Assembly (NCBI GenBank): GCA_018302725.1
Contig: JAGVZJ010000043.1
Location: 1-8,826 of the forward strand
DNA: 8,826 nt
Reading direction: 5' to 3'
From: Candidatus Woesearchaeota archaeon
GTDB lineage: Archaea; Nanobdellota; Nanobdellia; SCGC-AAA011-G17; GW2011-AR20
Part shown: in pieces, positions 1-4,490 of the stretch
Layout of the letters: the number at the start of each line of letters is the position of its first letter
Numbering within the stretch: the first letter of the stretch is position 1
Position numbers and translations under genes: made by a program
Notes under the pieces: generated by a model
The model's database searches: none
What the model saw: the letters and a program-made list of their open reading frames with translations, nothing else
Told to the model about the DNA's origin: nothing

Positions 1-499
1 TCTTATTCCTAAAAGATTTATAACCTAAACCGAAAGAGTCCTTTATTATTCCCCCAATGTACATGTGATGTGCTCTTTCATGATAATTTCCAGTGATTGT
101 TAGCTCACAATGGTATAAGTGTCCGTCTCCCAAAATTACACCTAATAATTCGGCTATTTTTTCATCTTCTTTAGGTGTATTGATTTCCTTTATATTTTTG
201 CCCCCTCCCTTGATTTGCCCCCAATTTTTTTCTAACACCTCATCTATATATTCTGATTTTATGTTTTCAAAAGACCCCATATCAAATTTCTTTAGAATTT
301 TTTTTACTGTCCTGAGAGGTATAGTTCTTTTTTCTTTACACCAGTCTATCCTTAATGTATAATCACTTACCCCGAGAATATGTCCTAACTTTTTCCAAGA
401 GAAACCGCTTTTGTTTTTTACTTCTTCTATAAACTTTTTCTGAAATCCTTTCTTAAATCTTAACCTTTTGTCTCTTATAACTTGGCCTCTTTTTCTCAC
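1..499 (-). CDS. HTH plus LAGLIDADG homing-endonuclease-like protein (N-terminal part)
   Basis: The reading frame is open for about 166 codons from a GTG at 499 and leaves the window at base 1, so the C-terminal half is missing. In-frame TAA lies directly before the GTG, so no longer start exists. A basic N-terminus (residues 1-22) is followed by a helix-turn-helix-like stretch at about 33-70 (FSWKKLGHILGVSDYTLR, then a basic turn with IPLRTVKKIL). Next comes a linker with NWGQIKGGG at 92-100, and then the first LAGLIDADG-type helix, ELLGVILGDGHL, at 117-128 with acidic Asp125. The combination of HTH, WGQxKGG and LAGLIDADG is familiar from stand-alone archaeal homing-endonuclease-like proteins. 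Expected role: site-specific DNA cleavage, or a domesticated DNA-binding protein. Activity cannot be judged because the second motif is outside the window. The TATA box at 522-529 implies a leaderless mRNA beginning at the GTG. Confidence 0.75.
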   Translation of the reverse strand, partial: MRKRGQVIRDKRLRFKKGFQKKFIEEVKNKSGFSWKKLGHILGVSDYTLRIDWCKEKRTIPLRTVKKILKKFDMGSFENIKSEYIDEVLEKNWGQIKGGGKNIKEINTPKEDEKIAELLGVILGDGHLYHCELTITGNYHERAHHMYIGGIIKDSFGLGYKSFRNK

Positions 500-520
500 T
501 TATACTATTAACTAAACAAC

Positions 521-530
521 ATATTTAAAT
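521..530 (-). promoter_or_regulatory. TATA box of the LAGLIDADG gene
   Basis: The minus strand reads ATTTAAATAT, preceded by AAAAG as a possible BRE. Its centre is about 26 bases before the GTG at 499, the archaeal TATA-to-TSS distance, so the transcript should be leaderless. The box overlaps the stop codon of the upstream rsmA-like gene (525-527). Confidence 0.6.
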
Positions 531-1235
531 CTTTTCTTTTTCAATTTCTTTAACTATTTCCTTCCATTCATCTAAGTTTAAAGTATAAACTCTTTTGTTT
601 AAAAAACTTAATTTGGAAATTTTTTCTTTTGTTTGTTTTTTAGTTAATTTTAATATTTTACAATGAGCTTCACGAATAGCATTTTCCAATTTTTTATCTG
701 ATTGTAAATATATCTCCCTTATTATCTTTTCTTTTTCGCTCATTTCTTTATGCTTTATTGTTATAACTTTAGATTTTATTTTTGGTTTGGGAGAGAAAGA
801 GTCTTTGCTTACTCCCTCTAATGTTTCTATTTCAAAAAATATAGGGAGTAATATTTTTAACAACCCCTCTTTCATAAAATTATTTGGAACTGTGAAAACG
901 GCTAAACTGAATTTGCTTACAATTAAGGAATTCATCAAGGGTTCTATAACTGAATAAGGAAGATTGCCTATTATTTTATCAAAGTTTAATTCTTTAAAAT
1001 TTGTTATTGATTCATTTATTACTTTAACAGTTTTAAATTTAGAGATTAGCTCTGTAGAGAGTTTATAGCTTAATTCTATTACAACAACCTTATCTGTTTT
1101 CTTTATAAGATAATTAGTTAGAGCCCCTTTCCCGGGACCTATCTCAAGGACAGCTTCATCCTTTCTTATTTTTAGGTATGAAACTATTCTTTTGCACAAT
1201 TCTTCATCTACCATAAAATGCTGGTCTAATATCAT
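525..1235 (-). CDS. rsmA: 16S rRNA adenine dimethyltransferase, RsmA/KsgA/Dim1 family
   Basis: The family uses SAM to dimethylate two adjacent adenines in the helix 45 loop of 16S rRNA during late small-subunit assembly. The 236-residue protein shows the N-terminal LDQHF (3-7), SAM motif I EIGPGKG (31-37), acidic Glu54 ending motif II (VVVIE), catalytic NLPY (91-94) and the conserved FSPKPKIKS (147-155). The C-terminal helical part (about 185-230) contains NAIREA and NKRVYTL-like segments. A TTG lies two codons further upstream at 1241. ATG 1235 is preferred because a TATA box is centred 26 bases before it and the protein then begins just ahead of the DQHF motif. The protein is short for the family: the segment between the FTVPNNF region (about 114-120) and FSPKPK lacks the usual QKEVAxRL and YGxLSV signatures, which suggests a compacted RNA-contact region. 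Function as a housekeeping enzyme is likely. Confidence 0.9.
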   Translation of the reverse strand: MILDQHFMVDEELCKRIVSYLKIRKDEAVLEIGPGKGALTNYLIKKTDKVVVIELSYKLSTELISKFKTVKVINESITNFKELNFDKIIGNLPYSVIEPLMNSLIVSKFSLAVFTVPNNFMKEGLLKILLPIFFEIETLEGVSKDSFSPKPKIKSKVITIKHKEMSEKEKIIREIYLQSDKKLENAIREAHCKILKLTKKQTKEKISKLSFLNKRVYTLNLDEWKEIVKEIEKEKI

Positions 1236-1256
1236 AAACAAAAGATTATTGTATAG

Positions 1257-1265
1257 ATTTTTAAA
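1257..1265 (-). promoter_or_regulatory. TATA box of the rsmA-like gene
   Basis: The minus strand reads TTTAAAAAT, centred 26 bases before ATG 1235. This supports a leaderless transcript and the choice of that ATG over the upstream TTG. Confidence 0.55.
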
Positions 1266-1290
1266 TGTATTATTTTAGCCATAAAAAAGG

Positions 1291-1298
1291 TTTATATA
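1291..1298 (+). promoter_or_regulatory. TATA box of the cupredoxin gene
   Basis: TTTATATA, with the purine-rich AAAAAAGG just before it as a possible BRE. The centre lies about 25 bases before ATG 1320. AAGGTGG at 1301-1307 resembles an SD sequence, but it would lie upstream of the predicted TSS and 12 bases from the ATG, so it is probably not used as one. Confidence 0.6.
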
Positions 1299-1319
1299 CT
1301 AAGGTGGATTGGACAAATT

Positions 1320-1685
1320 ATGAAAAAAGCTTTTTTTGTTTTTGGCGTTTTGATTTTATTATTTTTATTAGGATGCAGTTCTAACAATCAGGGAAATCAA
1401 GATAACACTAATGCGGTTAATTCTGAACTGGTTGGAGCAAAAACTATTGAAATAAAAGATTTTGGGTTTTCGCAACCGGAGTTAAGGATAAAGAAAGGCG
1501 AGACTATTACGTGGATAAATCAGGACAGTGTAAAACATACTGTGACATCTGATGTTGGCAATGAGTTAAATTCTGATTTTCTTTCGAAAACAGAATCATA
1601 TTCACATACTTTTGACAGTTCTAGTATATTTGAGTACCATTGCAATGCTCATCCTTCTATGAAAGCAAAAGTTATTGTTGAGTAA
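1320..1685 (+). CDS. Cupredoxin (plastocyanin/amicyanin-like) lipoprotein
   Basis: A blue-copper electron carrier predicted on the outer face of the membrane. Residues 1-18 form a signal peptide (two Lys, then a long hydrophobic stretch) ending in a lipobox LLGC, with Cys19 as the lipidation site. Residues 20-40 are a Ser/Asn/Gln-rich flexible linker. The cupredoxin domain covers about 41-121. All four type-1 copper ligands are visible: His73 (VKHTV), Cys108, His111 and Met114 (CNAHPSM), with the C-x2-H-x2-M spacing seen in amicyanin and pseudoazurin. At 121 residues it is a complete single-domain protein. The redox partner is not encoded nearby. The gene stands alone on its strand and its stop abuts the stop of the converging membrane-protein gene. 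Confidence 0.9.
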   Translation: MKKAFFVFGVLILLFLLGCSSNNQGNQDNTNAVNSELVGAKTIEIKDFGFSQPELRIKKGETITWINQDSVKHTVTSDVGNELNSDFLSKTESYSHTFDSSSIFEYHCNAHPSMKAKVIVE

Positions 1686-2081
1686 CTATTTTTTTATTTG
1701 GCTAGACAGTTCTAATCCCAGGTAAAATGACAATATGTGGAATATCCACCAAAAGAAAGGTGATAATACCAAACCAAATATTACAAATGCAGGCGGAGAT
1801 TCTCTGGCATAAACTCCAAGCATTTGAACCAAGCCAGAATATGAAGAGACTAGATAGTAGAAGGATATCCATGTCCCAAAAACTACTGAAAACAGTAACT
1901 TTTTAACATGCTCTTTTTTATTGTATAAAGAGAACCATATAAAAGCAAATAATGCTGCATTTGCAAACTTTGAGGCATAATAATAATTTGTTTCTCCGAC
2001 ACCTGTAAAATGCATTAAAAAATCTAAAAACCAAAATACACCTACAGTTATGCATATCTTGTAGAATGTTGTTTTTTTCAC
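1686..2081 (-). CDS. Uncharacterised four-helix membrane protein
   Basis: I do not recognise the family. The 131-residue product has four hydrophobic segments at about 9-25, 36-53, 62-83 and 97-122, short polar loops and a Lys-ending tail, so it is a small integral membrane protein. Polar or charged residues lie inside the first helix (Asp20, His24 in FLDFLMHFTGVG) and an aromatic-rich patch WWIFH (111-115) lies in the last; these could be functional positions. The start is GTG 2081, because the nearby ATG at 2083 is followed directly by TGA. GAAGGT at 2085-2090 fits an SD. A TATA box about 25 bases upstream suggests a nearly leaderless mRNA instead. Its stop touches the cupredoxin stop tail to tail. 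A conserved-looking element sits directly upstream of its TATA box and recurs before the gene at 8119. Confidence 0.7.
   Translation of the reverse strand: MKKTTFYKICITVGVFWFLDFLMHFTGVGETNYYYASKFANAALFAFIWFSLYNKKEHVKKLLFSVVFGTWISFYYLVSSYSGLVQMLGVYARESPPAFVIFGLVLSPFFWWIFHILSFYLGLELSSQIKK
1689..1695 (+). terminator. Oligo-T terminator candidate after the cupredoxin
   Basis: A run of seven T residues starts 3 bases after the cupredoxin stop, inside the 3' end of the opposing gene. Short oligo-T tracts act as intrinsic archaeal terminators; no hairpin is visible. Confidence 0.4.
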
Positions 2082-2101
2082 ATACCTTCAAAAATTAGGG
2101 C

Positions 2102-2109
2102 ATATTTAA
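2102..2109 (-). promoter_or_regulatory. TATA box of the membrane-protein gene
   Basis: The minus strand reads TTAAATAT, centred about 25 bases before GTG 2081. It lies immediately downstream of the shared upstream element at 2114-2139. Confidence 0.5.
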
Positions 2110-2113
2110 TTAT

Positions 2114-2139
2114 TACGGTTAAGCTACATTGTAACGTAA
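2114..2139 (-). promoter_or_regulatory. Shared upstream promoter element, copy 1
   Basis: Read on the minus strand this has ACGTTACAAT (2137-2128), a 3-base gap, then GCTTAACCGTA (2124-2114). The arms TTAC-GTTA and TAAC-C-GTAA form an inverted repeat with one bulge. The same 10-mer occurs in the same orientation at 8060-8069. In both places its first base is 28 bases before the first base of the TATA box. This is the expected place for an archaeal activator site. The binding protein is unknown. Confidence 0.45.
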
Positions 2140-2157
2140 GCGGGAGTTATTGCACTG

Positions 2158-2164
2158 AAAAAAA
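2158..2164 (-). terminator. Oligo-T terminator candidate after the zinc-ribbon gene
   Basis: On the minus strand seven T residues follow the TAA stop of the zinc-ribbon gene without a gap. This matches the oligo-T style of archaeal termination. Confidence 0.45.
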
Positions 2165-2308
2165 TTATTTCTTCTTTCTGGCTGGTTTATCCCAATAAGC
2201 AGATTTACAATTTGGGCATAAGGTAGGATATTCTTTTTTTCTTGGTATCCACTCATGGTTACATCTTTCACATTTATACCCTTTAACTTCTATTTTTATT
2301 TCTGCCAT
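2165..2308 (-). CDS. Small zinc-ribbon protein, 47 residues
   Basis: An ATG at 2308 opens a 47-codon frame. The product has two knuckles, Cys13-x2-Cys16 (YKCERCNHEW) and Cys31-x2-Cys34 (LCPNCKSAYW), then a basic tail (RKKK). The pattern of CxRCxHEWxPR, a short loop, and CPNCKSxYWDKP is a recurring small zinc-ribbon type in archaea and some bacteria, sometimes found with toxin partners or regulators. The partner and role are unknown here, and no toxin-like gene overlaps it. Support for it being real: intact Cys pairs, a start in the normal position relative to a TATA box (centre 27 bases upstream), and an oligo-T tract directly after the stop. A nucleic-acid-binding or zinc-binding adaptor role is an inference. 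Confidence 0.8.
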   Translation of the reverse strand: MAEIKIEVKGYKCERCNHEWIPRKKEYPTLCPNCKSAYWDKPARKKK

Positions 2309-2330
2309 GTCTAAATATAAAGATTTATTC

Positions 2331-2339
2331 TTTATAAAA
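2331..2339 (-). promoter_or_regulatory. TATA box of the zinc-ribbon gene
   Basis: The minus strand reads TTTTATAAA, centred 27 bases before ATG 2308, so the transcript should be leaderless or nearly so. Confidence 0.5.
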
Positions 2340-2367
2340 CTTACTTTTCAAAGTAATAACTATATGG

Positions 2368-2431
2368 TTACTAATTAACTAACGAAACATTTATATAGTT
2401 TAACTTACTTATATAATTAGTAATTAGTTAA
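2368..2431. repeat. Imperfect repeat pair flanking two TATA-like boxes upstream of the transposase
   Basis: TTACTAATTAACTAA (2368-2382) and TTAGTAATTAGTTAA (2417-2431) agree at 12 of 15 positions. Their sub-blocks TTAACTAA and TTAGTTAA are also exact reverse complements. Between them lie two TATA-like stretches, TTTATATA (2390-2397) and TTATATAA (2409-2416). This could be an operator for the transposase promoter or a degenerate element end. Low sequence complexity makes part of the similarity expected. Confidence 0.35.
2409..2416 (+). promoter_or_regulatory. Likely TATA box of the transposase gene
   Basis: TTATATAA would place the TSS near 2439, giving a leader of about 47 bases that begins just before the GGGGC hairpin. 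A second TATA-like stretch at 2390-2397 would give a longer leader. This leadered arrangement differs from the leaderless style of the neighbouring genes. Confidence 0.4.
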
Positions 2432-2442
2432 GTAAACATAAA

Positions 2443-2457
2443 GGGGCATGAAGCCCC
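2443..2457 (+). other. Hairpin at the 5' end of the transposase leader
   Basis: GGGGC (2443-2447), loop ATGAA, GCCCC (2453-2457). The all-GC stem stands out in this AT-rich context. It holds the start codon of a 13-codon leader ORF in its loop, so it could limit translation of the leader and transposase. Confidence 0.5.
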
Positions 2458-2489
2458 CTAAATTCCAAATCGGCTACCAACCAAAATGA
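2448..2489 (+). CDS. Candidate 13-codon leader ORF overlapping the transposase start
   Basis: ATG at 2448 opens a frame of 13 codons (MKPPKFQIGYQPK) ending in TGA at 2487-2489. The TGA overlaps the transposase ATG (2486-2488) as ATGA. In-frame TAA at 2439-2441 precedes it. The overlap suits termination-reinitiation coupling. The AAAA run at 2483-2486 would also allow a -1 slip that fuses the peptide to the transposase. There is no well-spaced SD. It may be fortuitous. Confidence 0.3.
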   Translation: MKPPKFQIGYQPK

Positions 2490-3424
2490 AATCCAAAGAG
2501 ATAATTCAGCAGAAGTATAAAAATGTAATCTGTCCTAAATGTAATTCTAACCAAACTAAAAAAGATGGTAAAAGAAAAACACAGAACAGAGGAAAGATAC
2601 AAAGATACAGATGTAAGGAATGTGATTTTAGGTTTGTTATTGATGACGGCTTTTATCGAATGAGAAATAACGAGAATAAAGTTACTGCTGGAATTGATTT
2701 ATATTACAAAGGTGTTTCATTAAGAAAAGTACAAGAACATTTTCAAGCTTTTTACCCTCACAATTCAAGTCATATGTCAGTTTATAGATGGATTGTTAAA
2801 TATGCTGAAATGGTTGGCAACTTGGTTGATAACATTCCAATTAAATGCGGAAAAGAAATGCAAAGCGATGAAATGGAATATCACAGAAGAAAAAGTAAAT
2901 ATCAAAAAGGTAAAGAGCAGAATTGGTTTGTTGATACTTTTGATGTAGAAACTAAATTTATGGTAACAGGTGAATATATGAGAAGTAGAACCAATGAGAA
3001 TTTAATTAAAGTTATGAAGAGAGCAAAATTCAAGACAGGAGAACAGGTTGAGATTGTTACAACAGATGGATTAAGAGGTTATCCAAGAGTGCTAAGGAAA
3101 ACTTTCAGTCTGCAATCTCCTTATCATGCTTCTTCTAGAACCAAGAGCAAGATTATCCATAATGTTGTAATAGCAGATGAGAGAGGGTTCAATTACCCAA
3201 TTGAAAGATTACATAATACAATCAGAGAAAGAACAAAAGTCATGAGAGGATTTCATGGTTGTTTAGAATCTGCTCGTGCAATAATGAAAGGATTAGAGAT
3301 AAATTATAATTTTAACAGGAAGCATATGGCTTTAGGTAATAAAACTCCATCGCAAATAGCCATTCCAAAATTGGAATTGGGAATTAACAAGTGGTTGGAT
3401 TTGATTAAAATGAGCAAGGTTTAA
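2486..3424 (+). CDS. IS6/IS240-like DDE transposase with N-terminal zinc ribbon
   Basis: A 312-residue, apparently full-length transposase. The N-terminal zinc ribbon uses Cys16-x2-Cys19 (ICPKCNS) and Cys43-x2-Cys46 (YRCKECDFRF). An HTH-like region follows at about 75-110 (GVSLRKVQEHF through VYRWIVKYAE). The RNase-H-fold catalytic domain gives the likely triad Asp128 (QSDEMEY), Asp194 (TTDGLRGY) and Glu240 (IERLHNTIRERTKVMRGF). The last motif and the C-terminal NKTPSQ and LGINKWLDLI match archaeal IS6/IS240-like enzymes. Expected role: cut-and-paste or replicative movement of its own element. No frameshift is visible, so the enzyme may be active. In-frame TAA at 2459-2461 and the absence of a nearer ATG fix the start. 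I could not find terminal inverted repeats or a target duplication. Its stop is 3 bases from the end of the opposing regulator gene, which leaves little room for a right terminus. Confidence 0.85.
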   Translation: MKSKEIIQQKYKNVICPKCNSNQTKKDGKRKTQNRGKIQRYRCKECDFRFVIDDGFYRMRNNENKVTAGIDLYYKGVSLRKVQEHFQAFYPHNSSHMSVYRWIVKYAEMVGNLVDNIPIKCGKEMQSDEMEYHRRKSKYQKGKEQNWFVDTFDVETKFMVTGEYMRSRTNENLIKVMKRAKFKTGEQVEIVTTDGLRGYPRVLRKTFSLQSPYHASSRTKSKIIHNVVIADERGFNYPIERLHNTIRERTKVMRGFHGCLESARAIMKGLEINYNFNRKHMALGNKTPSQIAIPKLELGINKWLDLIKMSKV

Positions 3425-3427
3425 ATC

Positions 3428-3514
3428 TTAAAAATTCATCTCTGGTAGATATGTAAATTTATATTCTTGAGTATATTGCATGAATTCATAATCTCTTATA
3501 ATATCTCCAAACTT
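3428..3514 (-). pseudogene. Out-of-frame C-terminal remnant of the Lrp/AsnC-like regulator
   Basis: In another frame, the minus strand just past the premature stop of the regulator encodes GDIIRDYEFMQYTQEYKFTY, followed by LPEMNF and TAA (3428-3430). This is a typical last helix and strand of a RAM domain (compare IVTREWTYHKSYF ending the first half of the same protein). The frame change lies within about 3494-3514. Compared with the first RAM domain, roughly 8 to 10 residues are also missing, so a small non-triplet deletion fits better than a single lost base. Confidence 0.7.
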
Positions 3515-4380
3515 TCATTAGATTTGACCTGGAATTCTGTTTCTAAATCCGCACCGCCTACTAATTCAGTCATATGGGCTGTGTTAGGATGTAAGTGAAT
3601 ATAATTAATAATGTTTTTTTTCTTTTCTTGAGTAAGATTCTGTAAGGTTAAATGAAGTTTGAAATAAGTATACCCTAATTTATGAACATTAATAAAAGGT
3701 TTAAACCCTATAATGATGTCCTTTTGAATAAGTTTTTTTAATCTATAGCGTACAACCATTTCTGTAGAGTCTATCTTTTCGGCTATATCAATTGTTTTCA
3801 TTCTTGCATTTTTTAATATTGTTTTAAGAATATTATAGTCTATTTCATCAATTATTTCTGTTTTGTAATCGTTTTTAGAATCAAATCCCATTAAAATTGG
3901 TTTAGATGTTTTCTTTTTTTTATTTATAAAATAACTTTTATGATAAGTCCATTCCCTTGTTACGATGGCAACGTTATATCTTTCAATGAAAAAGCTATAC
4001 TTAAGCAGAAAGTCATTGATTATATCCCTATACTCATAAACATTTTTGGCAAAAATCCCAGTGTTTAGATCCCATACACCTTCAACCTTTGAAATCCAAC
4101 TTGCTCTTTCTTTTAAATATTCAATTATCTCCTTTTCTTTTTCTAATGTTAAATTTTGAAATTTAAAAAAAGTTCTATACCAATCATATCCTAATTTCAT
4201 AGAGTTAATAACAACCATAAAATAATTAATATAACCCTTCTCGACTAACTTATTAATCCTGTATCTAACCGAATCTCTGCTTAATCCTACTTTCTTAGCT
4301 ATTTTTGAATCGGATTGCCGACAGTTTAAATCTAGTTCATAAAGAATTTTTTTGTCCTTTAAATCTAAATTTTCTATCAT
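3496..4380 (-). CDS. Tandem Lrp/AsnC-type transcription regulator, C-terminally frameshifted
   Basis: The protein contains two Lrp/AsnC units in one chain. Counting from ATG 4380, unit 1 has an HTH at about 6-50 (LDLKDKKILYELDLNCRQSD, then SKIAKKVGLSRDSVRYRINK) and a RAM-like ligand/oligomer domain to about 152. A Lys-rich linker (154-160) leads to unit 2, with an HTH at about 176-224 (DEIDYNILKTILKNARMK, then VVRYRLKKLI) and a second RAM-like domain. Unit 2 stops early at TAA 3496-3498, and the missing end is encoded in another frame downstream. ATG 4386 is also possible, but ATG 4380 is 26 bases from the TATA centre, matching the leaderless pattern here. Lrp proteins usually sense amino acids. 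Divergence from an aminotransferase operon suggests it controls that operon and itself. Loss of the last beta strand may impair dimerisation or ligand binding. Confidence 0.85.
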   Translation of the reverse strand: MIENLDLKDKKILYELDLNCRQSDSKIAKKVGLSRDSVRYRINKLVEKGYINYFMVVINSMKLGYDWYRTFFKFQNLTLEKEKEIIEYLKERASWISKVEGVWDLNTGIFAKNVYEYRDIINDFLLKYSFFIERYNVAIVTREWTYHKSYFINKKKKTSKPILMGFDSKNDYKTEIIDEIDYNILKTILKNARMKTIDIAEKIDSTEMVVRYRLKKLIQKDIIIGFKPFINVHKLGYTYFKLHLTLQNLTQEKKKNIINYIHLHPNTAHMTELVGGADLETEFQVKSNESLEIL

Positions 4381-4402
4381 ATACATAAAAAGGATATTAT
4401 CA

Positions 4403-4410
4403 TTTATAAA
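4403..4410 (-). promoter_or_regulatory. TATA box of the Lrp-like gene
   Basis: TTTATAAA is centred about 26 bases before ATG 4380 and 20 bases before ATG 4386, so it favours the inner start and a leaderless mRNA. Confidence 0.55.
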
Positions 4411-4442
4411 TTTATCTTTTTTGTGTAAAATCTTAAAGCAAG

Positions 4443-4453
4443 TTTTATATAAA
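4443..4453 (+). promoter_or_regulatory. TATA box of the aminotransferase operon
   Basis: TTTTATATAAA, with AAAGCAAG just upstream as a possible BRE. The predicted TSS is near 4474, giving a leader of about 17 bases. GGAG at 4479-4482, 8 bases before ATG 4491, is a good SD. The leadered, SD-driven design contrasts with the leaderless neighbours. Confidence 0.6.
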
Positions 4454-4460
4454 TGTTAAT

Positions 4461-4474
4461 ATACACTTATGTAT
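4461..4474. promoter_or_regulatory. Candidate operator palindrome at the operon promoter
   Basis: ATACA-CTTA-TGTAT is a perfect 5-base-arm palindrome between the TATA box and the predicted TSS. Lrp/AsnC proteins bind short AT-rich palindromes, and a bound protein here would block initiation. A related ATATACAT lies at 4379-4386 over the start of the regulator gene, about 80 bases away, as expected for cooperative autoregulation. The assignment to the Lrp-like protein is an inference. Confidence 0.4.
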
Positions 4475-4490
4475 CTATGGAGTAGTAAAA

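Noticed and set aside
93..362. Open frame of 89 codons on the plus strand
   Set aside because: It lies antisense to the HTH-LAGLIDADG gene, whose minus-strand frame has clear motifs, a start and a TATA box. The plus-strand product has low-complexity Phe/Ser/Ile content and no recognisable motif.
2085..2165. Intergenic hairpin considered as a tRNA or other structured RNA gene
   Set aside because: No cloverleaf, T-loop or acceptor pairing could be formed. The symmetry is better explained as a protein-binding site next to a TATA box.
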